Of a DNA stretch of 64,000 nucleotides, positions 12,573-24,315 are shown piece by piece. How positions within the stretch are numbered: position 1 is the stretch's first letter; each line of letters opens with the position of its first letter. The position numbers and the translations under genes were made by a program. The stretch is from Myrica gale. Lineage: Eukaryota; Streptophyta; Magnoliopsida; Fagales; Myricaceae. Where the stretch lies: assembly GCA_963930655.1 (NCBI GenBank), contig OZ005620.1:4107001-4171000 (forward strand), in the 5' to 3' direction. Below the pieces are notes generated by a model that saw only the letters and a program-made list of their open reading frames with translations, was not told the DNA's origin and did not search any database.

Positions 12573-12883
12573 TGTTAAGTTTCATCCCATAATCAATTGA
12601 CAATGGGAAGAGGTGGCCCAACAAGTATATGAAGCACAAGATTAAATGGTCCCTAATTAATGTGGAACTCTAACACTCCCCCTCACGTGCAGGCCGAATG
12701 AACATGGTTCATGCACGTGGACAACAAATGGGGAACACAAACAAGTGGGTCAAGCCCAGAAATACTTGGCTCTGATACCGTGTTAAGTTTCATCCCATAA
12801 CCAATTGGCAATGGGAAGAGGTGGTCCAACAAGTATATGAAACACAAGATTAAATAGTTCTAAATCAATGTGAGACTCTAACA
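12573..12883 (-). mobile_element. TRIM (terminal-repeat retrotransposon in miniature), reverse orientation
   Basis: Two terminal repeats of 103 bp, 12573-12675 and 12781-12883, begin TGTTAAGTTTCATCCCATAA and end CTAACA, so they obey the TG...CA rule. The 105 bp between them holds CTTGGCTCTGATACCG beside the second repeat, the complement of the usual initiator-Met tRNA primer site, and CTCCCCCTCAC (a reverse polypurine tract) beside the first. The element therefore reads on the minus strand. Flanking 5-mers ATCTC and AGCTC agree at four of five bases. No protein-coding capacity, as is normal for TRIMs. The two repeats are close in sequence, suggesting a fairly young to middle-aged insertion. 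Confidence 0.88.
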
Positions 12884-15800
12884 AGCTCTTATTTCATTTA
12901 GAGGAAACAAAATTCAAATTTGAAACATATAACCGGGAGAAGATATGATAAGGAACTAAGAAACTTAAAAAACTTGCGTATTGTAAAAGAAGATAGACGA
13001 TAGTGATGGAATTATATATATACTTTCACTTCCAACATAGAAAGTCAAATCGAGAAGTAGTCAGCATAATTAGTATATATGTGCCGAAACCTACTTAAAG
13101 TATCTGCAGCAGAAGGCCAACATTTTGCTGAAAATGATCGCTATGAGAAATGGCAGGTTGTTCAAGTGAAAACAATTGGCTTCTACATCTTACCAGAAAA
13201 TTGTAACATTTCAAAGCGTAGGGAAAGATTAGAGCGATCCATGTCAGACACGTAATTTTAAACGACGACAGAGACATGATCTATAGCCAGTGTATCAATC
13301 TTCAGCAGTGAAAAACAGTGTTGAGATTGCCTACACACTCTGCAGATCTGTTGCTTTTCTTTCGGTTTTTCACCTCAATTTCCTTTCAACAAATCAATAC
13401 CACTTGTGAAGATATTAGTAGGTGATCGTGTGCTCAGTGTTGCATCAGGAGACCAAATGATATGGCAATCAATGACAGCCACACTTCTGCCGATGATGAG
13501 GGCCCTCTTTCTTGGGCCTTCTGTATCAACTGAGTTAGAGGAGTCTCAAAGTGACACGCCCGTTTCTTTCGAATCAAGCCCTTCTTTGGCCCAAAGTATA
13601 ATTTTCTGGCCCAGTAAATAAATTAACAGATTGGGCCTCCAAGCCATTATAGAAATCAAAGACCCATGTACGGAGTTCAAAAATCAAATTGCTCTCCCAA
13701 GTCCCAATAAGGGGTCACGTACAAAATCCAACTTGGGCTAAAGGATAGTCCCCAATAAACATGACCTTAGCCTTCAGCTAATAAAATAGGTTGTCTAGTG
13801 ACTAGTCCATTAGGTAAGTATCATTTCAGTGGACCTGTCGAACTGAGTTTCTTCTCATCATCTAAAGAATTATGAGTTTAGTGTTTGTTTCTCAAATCTT
13901 GTAATTCCAACCTATTTGCTTTGTTGGGGGAATACGTGATTTTTAGGTCCTTTTTTTTTGTTGGGGGGGGTTTAGATTGAAGTCTGAAGTCATGGATGAT
14001 GGAAAATTTGTCCTTATGGTTCTCCCCACTGACTTCGTTTTGTTGGGACACGATACTTAAAGATAGTGCCAAAATGCATATAGTTGCGTTTGGCCTGGCC
14101 TTCTGGGACAACTGAACTTGTGGGATAATTGAATGTTGTGGGTCCATTCTGTTCAGTAGCTCCTCCCCTGTCCCTCCATTGCTTATCTTTTCCTTTCAGA
14201 CTCGACAAGGCTAAGTTATGTTGTTGAGAGGGACATGTGAATGAGGCGCATCGGGCATCGTTTTCACTCACTGACCAGAGGGTAGTGGCCTTGTCATCTG
14301 CGCATTTCAGCAACATGTGTATTCTGGCACTCAGCTTCGTGGCTGGTGGCATCGACCTTTTTTGTTCCCTTTTCACCCTTCATACCCGCCCTCAGCTTCA
14401 TGGCCGGTGGCATCCACATTCCATCCTTTCCTTTTTCTTTTCTTTTCTTTTCTTTTGGGCAAATAATAGGTAATATGGAAATGCAAAATCAAGCCCAAAT
14501 CACCAACTTGGATTATATCTTCGTTGAAAATGGAGTTAGGTAAGAAAGTAACCTAATTTTGAAAAATTACTAATAAGGTGGTCGGTAGAACACTTCGGAC
14601 ATTATGGGTTTTAATCTTGACAAGTACCACGTTATAACAGATAAAGATTAAATATAGTATTAACGTGGACTGAGATAATGATACTACTAACCAATTTTTT
14701 TCTTCTTTTTTTATATAAAAACAATTAAATATGAAGAATTATTTTCAAGAGTAGGCTAATGATTGGTCCACGTTGAATAAGTAAAGTGTAGGCTAGGCTT
14801 TTTTTAAATCATTTCCCTTTCGTTAGTTTTGTCTTAATAGCAGTGGCAGTGTGGAAATTAGTTGTGACAACCGAAGGTAGCTGTCGGTGGGACAGTAATA
14901 ATTGTAACGAGTTGATTGTGCTGTAAATGTAGTGTCGGCATGTAGGGTTAGTAGTTACAACGATTGATATCAATTTAAGGTACGTGGCACTAGCAAGGGC
15001 GGAGGGCCACGGCAGCCTGTCTTCTAAAATTTGTTTAAATAGTTTTTTTTTTTTTTTTTGCAAAGCAGCGATCACTACGCTTTTATGTTTGGAGTATCAT
15101 GGCCGTGAAATTTCATAATTCTTTTAACAAATAATAATAGCCCAAAATGTTTGTAAGAAATATTAAACTCTAAAAATGGCTCAAATCAAATTATACTGTT
15201 TAATTAGAAAAGACATAAATTCCAAGAATGGTGGAGGCTCCTTCTCAGGACCAAAAATTCCAAGAATTGTGAAGCTGTAGAGCTCCTTGAAAGAGGGATC
15301 GGGATACTCTTACCGAATTGCAGAGCAATTGACGAGAGAGAGGTGTGAGTCCCGTTAAAAGAGATAATATTTCGGAAAATTATTCGAAGAGGCCCGGATC
15401 CACACCCCCTCTCTTTCTCTCTCATCTATTGCTTTGCAGAGTATACTTTGTTGAAAAATATACTATTTCGGGGAATTATTCCAACAGAATCAAAGACTAA
15501 CGAAAAGGAGAAGTTCCGTGTGGTAGTTGAACAGAATTACCTTCCACATCTTACCCCACTACCTTATCTATGCAAATTAAACTTCTTTATAGACAGGAAA
15601 TGATTTTTTTAGCACGTGAATTATTATTTTATCAGTTTAGCCTTATGAATTAATTATAATTTGTACTCCCTTTTTTATTTAATATTGTAGTATTAGTTTT
15701 GGCATTGATTATTCCATCTGTTTTAGGTGGGAATTATGGTCCACCTCCTCTAACCCCGCCCGCCCGCCCCCCTCGCCCCCCCCCCAGTTTATAGGCAGGC

Positions 15801-16041
15801 GTCCTGTGGGTATAGTAAACGCTTAAAAAGGCCAGCAGGCATTCCAATTAATTACTTTGAGGCAGATAGCAGTCGCGTATGAACAGTTGTTTTCTATAGA
15901 CAACATATTTGTCTCTTTTGAAGTGGGGAGTTAAGATTAAAGGCTTTTCCATTGTAATTTGGTTTTTCGTTACCATAAAAGATTAAAGATGGATGAATTT
16001 AATTAGTCGGGGACTTACCGTGTCCGGGTAAAAAAATAAAA
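12884..16041. other. Intergenic DNA without a supported gene
   Basis: AT-rich and low-complexity DNA with poly-T runs (near 13950, 15045) and a C-rich tract near 15755-15785. A minus-strand ORF of 120 codons at 14014-14376 and overlapping plus ORFs show no domain I recognise. Within this stretch a phrase of the type CTCAGCTTC(G/A)TGGC(T/C)GGTGGCATC occurs twice, near 14332 and 14391. No RNA gene was seen. Confidence 0.4.
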
Positions 16042-16347
16042 AGGAGAAAAGTGACTTTAGACTCTAATTATCAAAATAATTTTGATTAGAGTCTCAAATA
16101 TTATTTTTGACGCAATTAATTCATAAACTTTTAAAATCAATTAATTTTTATTTTAAAGTAAAATATGACAGTCAAAACATGATATTTGACTCATTTATAA
16201 CACATGGCTTGATTTGGAAGGTTTAATATTTTTTGGGATGTAAATTGATGAATATAGTAGTTTTAAGGCTCGATGTGTCAAAGATGTTAGTTAATTAAGA
16301 CTCGGAGATTATTTTGATAGTTTGAAGTCTCAAAGTGTCTTTTCTCT
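16042..16347. mobile_element. Mutator-type MITE, 306 bp
   Basis: Ends are inverted: AGGAGAAAAGTGACTTTAGA at the left and, reversed, AGAGAAAAGACACTTTGAGA at the right, with TATCAAAATAAT shared further in on both arms. An exact 9 bp duplication AAAATAAAA flanks it (16033-16041 and 16348-16356), pointing to the Mutator superfamily. No coding sequence; non-autonomous. Confidence 0.8.
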
Positions 16348-16786
16348 AAAATAAAATTATTAAGCGCGCATGACTCGGTATGTATGTAAATAATTCATTA
16401 ATATATAAAAAAAATCCTGACAGAAAACCATACAGATGAAAGTTTGGCAAATAAATTCTACAGCATAAAACTTTGTCATAACTTCGGAAATATAGTTTTC
16501 TTTTGGGTAAGGGGAAGAATCCTTACGCGTTTCTGTACACTGAATTCTTTTTTTCTTTTTTTTTTATCTCATGTACACTTAATTGAATTTGGACACACTA
16601 TGAGGTCTTAAGACTTCAGTCAATCTTCAACACACTTGAACCGTTTATACCAACTAAATATTAATCAGGTCAATGACTCGCTCGCAAAGTGGTATGATTC
16701 AAATTTTGCACTCGCGAACTAAATACATTTGGTCTAAGAGTACGAAATCTATCATTTCGACCATTGAGCTATCTTGCCCTGGTAGG

Positions 16787-17519
16787 CAGTGGCGGAACCA
16801 GGATTTTAGTTAAGGAGTAAATTCTTAAGGCGAAATGACATTTCAAAATTTTTCTCTACTTAATGCAAAAGTGTCTTAGAGTTAAAATAAGAATATTGAA
16901 CGTTAAAACATATATACGGTATAGGTTAGCTGCAATTATTACTATCAATAAAAAAAATGAAACTAGTTTATATTTAGTTATTTATTATTTAATTATTATA
17001 TCCATCTCTTCAAATTATACTAATAATTTTTATGTCCTATAAACATGAGAGAATAAAACATTAGCATCATTGGAGAGGAAACATTGCAAACCTTCTTTTA
17101 AGTATTTCAACTACTAGTCTGTCAGAAAAATTTTGTAGTATTCATTTTTTACTTTCAAAACACAATTATCTTTCAAAAAGGGAAAAAACACAAGTGATTC
17201 TTCAAGTAGATTCGTAAAACCTTTTAATAAAGCTACATCATATGAGTTAGTGTTAGGATATGTAAAATCCCACAAAGCAATCACTGCTACGAGTTAGATC
17301 CCGCACTTAGCCCAAGTCGAAGAGCCAGTCAGACTAAACCCTTTGGTTCTACTTTCTATCTCTTTCTCCCACATAAGAGGACACCTATGGCTAAAGGGGG
17401 GCGGGGCCTGGCATGCCTAGGGGCAAATACATTTAATAAATAAAATAAATAAATTTCCTTTAATTTTACAGAAGAGAGGGGGCAGCTGCTCAGGGCGCCC
17501 ACATGTCGTTCCGCCACTG
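16787..17519. mobile_element. Non-autonomous hAT-like element
   Basis: Begins CAGTGGCGGAACCAGG and ends with the inverse CGTTCCGCCACTG, a terminal motif widespread among plant hAT-type elements. The flanking octamers CTGGTAGG and TTTGTAGG match at six of eight positions, the duplication length expected for hAT. The 733 bp interior has no transposase ORF. A related fragment (GAAGCCAGGATTTGCTCTTAGGGGGG) follows at about 17550 without a matching end. Confidence 0.7.
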
Positions 17520-19245
17520 TTTGTAGGGAGAAAAATATAGTTATATGCATGCAAGGAAGAAGCCAGGATTTGCTCTTAGGGGGGCCAAATATAATTTTTC
17601 CTTGATTTTTTTTTCTAAACAGGTATCGAGGCCATCTTTCGTGTATCTCGGCTAATCTTAGGGCCTTCAAATTTTCATTATAATCAAAATAAAGCATATC
17701 AAAATGTAACATATTCTAAAACTTTAGAAAGAAAAAATTATAAACTTTAAATTAAGTGTAAAAGCCAAATTTTTATCAATTATGCTAATTGAACTGGACG
17801 TTCCTTCAACGAGTAACATTCATAAGTTATTATATCAGTACTAAAACCTTGTGCAGTCGAATGCAATCAAAAGTTTAAATTCTTCAAAATAAATGGCTCA
17901 TAAATTATTGACAAAATGTACAAAGCAATATTAAAATCTAGTCAAAATAATATAGGCACACAAATAACAGAGCAGTAATATTTTAATTAGACAGTGATAA
18001 TAAAATGAGTATGTTTTCAAAAAGTTTGTTGTATTTGAGTATGGATGTTTCAATTCTTGGTATATGAGTACGAGTTAAAATGGTGGGGAGAGAGAAAATA
18101 GAGAAGTCATTGAGAGAAAATCTGGACAATAAAGTGTAGACAGTGAGAAGCATAAAGTGAGAGATAAAGAAGAAATAAATTTTAAAAAAAGAGGGAGAGA
18201 TAAAGAAAAAAAAAAGTAAAAAAGACAGACCCTAGAAAAGAGGGACATAGAATGAGGAATTTTAGAGGAAAAAAAAGGAGAGAGACAAGTAAAAAAAAAG
18301 TCACACTCTTAGTATTGTTTTTTTTTAAAGAAGAGTGCTCACTTATAAAGTAATTATTTTCTCTCTCTACTCTTTCTTCCATTTATGTTTATTTCTCCTC
18401 CAAAATGTTTGCCGGGACCATTAAAAAAATTACTATAAATTACATCCTTATAGTAAAAAATTGTAAGAAATTAAAATTTTGCCCTTATATACAACAAAGT
18501 TTGCAAAAAATTCGCCCCCTCCCCCCACCACGGTGTATGCATGTAATTGCGCCAACTCGCAGCTCATCCAAGACCAAAAAAAAAAGAAGTCCGTGTAATT
18601 AATAAGAGATGGGGCCATGTAACCCAACGAGTAGGTTGACTTCACCATGACTTCACCTACTTACTTCTACATTACGTCACGTGGATATGCATCATTATAC
18701 TCATTACTCAACGTGTCTAAAGAGAATGCTAGGGTTGTGGTCCAATTGGGACAAGTTGAGTTTTGAATATTCCATTTTTATTTTAATTATTGTTTTATTG
18801 TTTTTCACTTACCACAACTCTAGATCATATATTCCCAAAACAGCTTGATTAAAGTATTATCTCAGCATAGTTGCGACAATTATGCTATTATTCATTGATA
18901 ACTTATTAATTATTTCTATAAAATTTCTATCACTTAATGGGAAGTGGGGATCCCCTACTAGCCCATATGGGTTACATAATTCTTATTAAAATAATGTAAT
19001 TTTAGTATTTTTTTTATCAAATCATAAATTTTAACACAAAAACACAACATAACTTTCACATTTTTTAAAAAAAATTAAAAATTCCCTATCAATTCTAACC
19101 TTTAGGGGGACCTCTATACTCCAAAGGAAGAATTTCCTATTTAATGAACCAAAACATTTAATGAGATACAAAAGATGAGAAAAAAAATCCGCAATGTTTG
19201 TTTCATGGTTTTAAAGTATTTTTTTTAATCAAATCATAAAATTTA
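17520..19245. other. AT-rich intergenic DNA
   Basis: No gene seen. 18060-18390 is strongly purine-rich on the plus strand (GAGAGA and AAAGA runs), then pyrimidine-rich towards 18390. 18600-18720 and 18900-19200 are plain AT-rich sequence. Short ORFs have no recognisable content. Confidence 0.4.
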
Positions 19246-19476
19246 GGGATAAATACAAAATTAATTTATGTGCTATATGCAAAAATCGATTTAGTCCCCG
19301 TGATATGAAATCATAAATTTAGTCATTGTGATTCTATTTTCGTTTGTCGTTTGTTCTCTATCAGAGACTGATTTTATCACTTTTCTGAAATTACAGAGAC
19401 TAAATTTATGTTTTTCATATCACGGAGACTAAATCGATTTTGCGTATAGTACATGGACTGATTTTGCATTTATCTC
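19246..19476. mobile_element. Mutator-type MITE, family A copy 1
   Basis: A 231 bp palindromic element: GGGATAAATACAAAATTAAT at the left and, inverted, GAGATAAATGCAAAATCAGT at the right; both arms continue with AAAATCGATTTAGTC(C/T)CCGTGATATGA. An exact 9 bp duplication TAAAATTTA lies at 19237-19245 and 19477-19485. A second copy of the same family is at 43599-43837 in the same relative arrangement. No coding capacity. Confidence 0.88.
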
Positions 19477-20185
19477 TAAAATTTAACACTAAAACACATA
19501 ATTTACCCCTTTCAAAAAAATTTAAATAATAATTTGCTATAAATCCTAAACTTTAGGGGGGCCTTTATACTCCAAATCCGTAGGGAAAATTTCCTCCCAT
19601 CTTCTAATCAACGAAGGATGTGAACCCCACACTCAGCCTGAGTTGTTTTTTGTTTTTCTGCCTGAGTTGTCAACAATGGGTGAACTACGCCAACTAGTTT
19701 TTCGCTCAGGACGAAAAAGTGGTGTAAAATTTGTTAAATAATGTGTCGATTCCCAGTCTCCTAGTCAGAGGGTGCTTTACACGCGCAAGCGACAAAGACA
19801 GGGATTGTTAGGTATCAGCACAATTCGAGTGCGGGGCTTGTCTTCTAGATCCCAACACCAACATAATTACACAAATAGATCCTGCTCTTTTTTTTTTTCT
19901 TTTTTTTTTTTTTGTTGTTGTTGGGAGTGCATCAAACACTATTATTTATATGGTTCATTTTTTTTGAATTGCGATACTTTATAATTTTATATTTTAATTG
20001 TATTATAAAATTTTAAAAAGATAAATATAGTATATAAATTTTATTATAAATTTTATGTTATGCAAAACTTTATATAAATAGATATAAGTAATATTATATA
20101 ATGTAAGGTCTAATATTGTATCTATCTATCTTCTAATTGTAACTTCAAATTCACGTAGGAATTGCTGCGTGATCCCAGCTTTCTT

Positions 20186-20376
20186 AGACTGCATTTGTGT
20201 TATAAAATTTTACACCCTCTAAAATTTTAATACGATAAAATATTACAATATAATCTCTCTCCTCCATTAAATCATTACTTTTCATTATAAAAAATTATCT
20301 CTCTCTTCATTTTTTCAGTAAACCAAATACCAAACATTTTAACAACACTAAAATTTTACAAAACAAACTCAATGTT
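20186..20376 (-). repeat. Copy of the AT-rich dispersed repeat family, reverse orientation
   Basis: Reads ATTATCTCTCTCTTCATTTTTT, TCTCTCCTCCATTAAATCATTA on the plus strand, the reverse complement of the blocks in the copies near 5160, 7990, 42785 and 60455. Ends GCATTTGTGTTATAAAATTTTA and, inverted, GAGTTTGTTTTGTAAAATTTTA, indicating terminal inverted repeats of about 20 bp. This is the most complete-looking copy. Confidence 0.6.
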
Positions 20377-21160
20377 AGTTATTTTAAGTAGTGGGGCCTA
20401 CCTCTAATATTTAAGGCTCCATTTTTTCGTGTTGTTTAGGCATTTATTCCTATAAAATTCTTACTGCTAATAGGATTTTATAATAAATGTTGAACTGAGG
20501 TTTTTTTTTTTTTGCTTTAAGAAACCGAGAGGATTCTTACTTTTGTTTTGTTTTGTTTTTTTTTTAATCGGAGGTTTCCTACTTACAACCACTGCACTGA
20601 GGTTTACTACTCACAACCACTGACTTTTTGTGTTTTGTTTTTATATTCTGGTCCACTCTATACTTTTATAAATAATTGAGGAATTGCGGGTTCCTACCTA
20701 CAGAACAAGGCATTAAGGAAGTTAAAAAAAAAAACTTCAACGTTGGTTCACCCTCTCACTAGTCACTCTCTCTCTCTTCACAAATAGCAACCATAACATC
20801 TTCCATGGGAGTGTGGGACACACTGTTATCTCTTTCCACTTTGAGTTGTGTCTGCCTCGGCCCCACCCTGCATACAACTTTTCCAGTTTCCACACTGCAT
20901 TGGTAAAGTAAACCTCTCTACCATTTAGGTGACTTTGAGTCGTCCCTTCCTTTCACTCACTGAACAGCTTTCTTATTTAAGTATCTGCAGTGTGTTCATG
21001 CTTCAATTTGTTCCTTGTTTCCCACTAATTAAGTATTCGCATTGAGCCCAAGAAAAAATTAGTATTCGCATTGAGCATTCTTGAGTTTCCAGTTGAATTC
21101 ATATTGGGTTCAGCATCTTTGTAGCTTTTGTGCTGTTTGGTGTCTGGGTTTGGGTTTCCA

Positions 21161-21205
21161 ATGATGGGTTCTTTCCTCCAAGCCTGGTGGTTTCTTTGGA
21201 ATTGA
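21161..21205 (+). promoter_or_regulatory. Upstream ORF 1 in the SPL6 leader (14 codons)
   Basis: ATGATGGGTTC... encodes MMGSFLQAWWFLWN followed by TGA, 239 bases before the main ATG. It would reduce translation of the main ORF if the leader is transcribed through here. Whether it lies in the mature transcript is not known. Confidence 0.4.
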
Positions 21206-21212
21206 GATTGCC

Positions 21213-21269
21213 ATGAATACGAAGATTCAAGGAACGGAATTTGTGGGGGGAACTTTTCTGTGTAATTAG
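21213..21269 (+). promoter_or_regulatory. Upstream ORF 2 in the SPL6 leader (18 codons)
   Basis: Encodes MNTKIQGTEFVGGTFLCN then TAG, starting eight bases after the first upstream ORF ends. It is in the same presumed leader. A third upstream ORF (21313-21345, MVTGVSANAL) follows but overlaps the possible intron donor. Confidence 0.38.
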
Positions 21270-21443
21270 GTTGGCCTTTTGGTTTGTGTACGGTAATTAT
21301 CAGGATTTTCCAATGGTTACTGGTGTAAGTGCTAATGCACTCTAGGGGATTTAGAGGTTAAAATTCAACTTGGTTTGTTGGAAGTGTACGGTAATAAAGT
21401 GCGTTCGTGTGCTGTCTCTTAAACAGCGATTCTGTTACATGAA

Positions 21444-24315
21444 ATGGAGCCTTGGAACTACGTTTCTGAAGGGAAGGGGTTTGAATCTGACGAAACAATA
21501 TCGCCAACAAATTCACAGACGAGAAATAAAAAAGCCTTGTTGGGTTGGGAATTTAGAGCCGCAATTAGTTTTGGTAACAACTTGCTAGTCTCAGGTGAAC
21601 AAGCTGTTGAGACTCAAGGTTTCGGGCAATTGGGTTTTCCGGAGATGATTGGTAAACAGGTAGCTGACAATTCGATTAGTGAAGTTCTGAGCAGTCAGGT
21701 TGCTGGGGGAAGAGATGTTAATCCACTTATGGGTATGCCAAATGCATTTTCTGCGGAGGATGACTCCACTTCGATGCTCTCAAGCTCTGTGATGGACTCG
21801 TACAGTCGAGATTCATCCTTTATTGATTTGAAGCTGGGGAGGCTTCCTGATCATCCAGTTGCCCCTAATTCCAAATTTTCAAATGGAATTTCGGTTTTAT
21901 CTTCATCGGAATCATCTACATCTACAAAGAGAGTGAGAACATCGGGAGTGAATACGCAAATTGCATTCTGCCAAGTTTATGGCTGTAATAAGGATCTCTC
22001 CTCCTCTAAGGACTACCACAAGAGGCATAAAGTTTGTGAGATTCATTCGAAGACTGCCAAAGTTATCGTGAATGGAATTGAACAGAGGTTTTGTCAACAG
22101 TGTAGCAGGTAAGCTATCTCTCACTAAGCTAAGCGTTCACTTGAAACTTCAAAATAATTCGTTGTCCCTTTTTCAGGAAAAAGCACAAAATAGAGTTTGT
22201 TCAAATGTATTTTGTGCTTTGTTTCTCAGCGTAGGATTCCTCAATACTGAAGTCTCTGATATTGTTTTCCCCCCTTTTGATGTCCTATTATCTGTAATCA
22301 CCTATTGCTCTCTTCTTTCCGTTCCCATCCCAAAAACGTTATTAATTGAACCCAACCTCGTATGTTTTTCTGTAAAGACCTGTTGTTTGGAGTCAATGTT
22401 AATTGATCTATCTCGCTGTCTCATGTTGATGGCTAGGACTTCGTAACTCTAGACATGGTTTTGAAAAGATAAATCTACAATTCGGAAAATAGCTTGGTTA
22501 TTGTACGTTTTGCTAAAAACTTAAATCTTGTAAGCCATAACCTTGAGACAGTTCTAATGTAATATTTCTTATTGCTGCTATGCACACTATCCAGGTTTCA
22601 TTTGCTACCGGAATTTGATGATGGTAAGCGCAGCTGCCGTAAACGCCTTGCAGGCCACAATGAGCGTCGAAGAAAGCCTCAAATGGGTATTCACTCTGGG
22701 CGGGGCGGGAGGTCACTTCAATCATATGCTGGTATGAATGAAATATCCTTTTGTGGACAAAAACAATCAGCTCATCGAAACTTATTCACATGGTTAAAAT
22801 TTTGAGTATCTAAAAATTTTCTAATGCTTTCTTTGAGTATGTTACTTTGGGTTGTTCAGCATCACTGTGAATTTTTTGGGGATTAATAGGAGATGCCAGA
22901 TATCTTTCTCTTTATTACATTCAATCTGTGACTTGTTGTCGTGCACACTTTTTTACTATATGGTTCTGCTCTTTTTTTCATACTTAAAAGTGAAATTAAA
23001 TTAAGCACTCACTATTTTATATGCAATAAAATTTGTTCAAGCATCCTTCCTTTTTTCTTATTTGATCTACAACCATCAATATGCTAAATTATGACACTGT
23101 CTATTGATCCTTAACAACACACTAGGAACGTATGTTACCTACTTTTTTCTTGTGTGATCCAATAATATGCAATCTCTAGTGTAGTAAAAAAAAGTTCTAG
23201 TCTCTGTTTTAGCAAAGTCCATGATAACAATGTTTTAGCTCTTGTCCTATAAAATTTATGTGGCTCTGACCTCATTGATCCGAGTTCCATCTCACTCGCT
23301 TATGACCATTTGTAGTCTCTTACTGTAAATCATTTCTTGTGAAGGCCGATTCCTGAATCCTGATTTATATGGTTGTCGTCTTGTCATTAAATTCTCCGAA
23401 TTATGTTTTAACGGTTACTCTTAACTCTCTGAAGGCTTTGCAAGTAGCAGCAGATATGAGGGAAGTCCTCTGTCACCAGCATCCTTTATCTGCCAAGAGA
23501 TTCTCCCTAGTGGCCATTTGCATCCTGAAAAATATGGAGCTAGTGGCTGGTCCAGGCATATAAAAGTTGAAGATGGGAATGACTATAGGCCTCTGTCAAC
23601 CATTCATGCAACCAATGGGCAGCTGCATTCAAAATCACTCTTCCCTCAATACATGGGAAAACAGTTCGCCCCTTTTCAAGATAATGGAGCTAATACTGCA
23701 ACAGGAAATATTTTTACAGAAAACATCACTCAGTATTCACATGATATAGGAGGCCCAACTTCTAGTACATGTTCAGGTTTCCACAACACCTCAATAGGAA
23801 GGCGTGAATTCAACATTTTTCATGGAGCACCAACCATTCAAGGATTATCAGGCATTTCAGATTCTGGTTGTGCTCTCTCTCTTCTGTCATCTCAATCACG
23901 GAACTCCTCTAGCCATTCGTCTGGAATTCCTATGGCTCGTCCACTGATCATGCCAAGTAGTCGTCCTCGTTATGGAATGGGTCCAGCCTCTGAGAAGTTC
24001 CTAGGAATAAGCTCACAGCCTTCCTCTGATGGAGTGTCAAATACGTACCCTTCACCAGAAATGCATTCTGCAGAAGAAAATCACCTTGGTCGCATACTGA
24101 TATCAGATAGTGGTGATGCTGTCAACTTTGAAATGGGACAAGGAATTTTCCAAGGGTCTGATGTTTTGAATTCCAATGATCACCATTCCTGTGAAAATGG
24201 GCCTACCATTGACTTGCTTCAACTTTCATCGCAGCTCCAGCGAGTGGAGCATGAGAGGCAAACCATGAATGTGAAGCCGGGAAATGATGCTTTCTGCTGC
24301 CTCCGGATCACTTAA
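21444..24315 (+). CDS. SPL6: SBP-box transcription factor, SPL6 type, miR156 target
   Basis: Nuclear transcription factor that binds GTAC-core sites and acts in the age-dependent, miR156-controlled developmental programme. Three coding exons: 21444-22108, 22595-22731, 23435-24315 (1,683 nt, 560 aa), all GT-AG and in frame. The SBP domain spans residues about 176-250: zinc ligands C176, C181, C198, H201 and C217, C220, H224, C236 are all present, followed by the basic nuclear signal KRSCRKRL...RRRK. The exon 1/2 junction falls inside the domain at [12 protein letters not shown], the usual SBP position. Residues 1-170 have SPL6-like text ([25 protein letters not shown]). The C-terminus ends [10 protein letters not shown]...FCCLRIT, also as in SPL6 proteins, so the stop at 24313 looks genuine. 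The exon 3 acceptor was set at 23434 because it alone keeps frame ([14 protein letters not shown]). No lesion seen. Confidence 0.93.
23870..23889 (+). promoter_or_regulatory. miR156/157 target site in SPL6 exon 3
   Basis: GTGCTCTCTCTCTTCTGTCA is the canonical miR156-responsive element of plant SPL genes. It is read in frame as CALSLLSS at about residues 413-420, the conserved ALSLLS motif. It predicts post-transcriptional repression in juvenile tissue. Confidence 0.95.

Larger units (their letters stand above)
20377..21443 (+). promoter_or_regulatory. Promoter and 5' leader of the SPL6-type gene
   Basis: Non-coding DNA upstream of the SBP-box start codon. CT-rich tracts (about 20750-20785) and a long leader-like stretch from about 20950 precede the ATG. 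The leader holds several upstream AUGs unless spliced out; a possible intron donor (TGGTGTAAGTGC near 21323) and acceptor (CTTAAACAG ending at 21426) are present. The transcription start cannot be placed from sequence alone. Confidence 0.45.

Noticed and set aside
14014-14376. 120-codon minus-strand ORF
   Set aside because: No domain, no splice context and overlapping ORFs on the other strand; base composition here is simply less stop-rich.
21912-22124. Minus-strand ORF within the SBP-box exon
   Set aside because: A shadow of the SBP coding frame, which is conserved with all zinc ligands.
23434-23447. Exon 3 acceptor of SPL6 at TTTGCAAG (23444) or at the following CAG sites
   Set aside because: Those sites leave the wrong phase after exon 2; only the acceptor ending at 23434 joins in frame with SSRYEGSPL.
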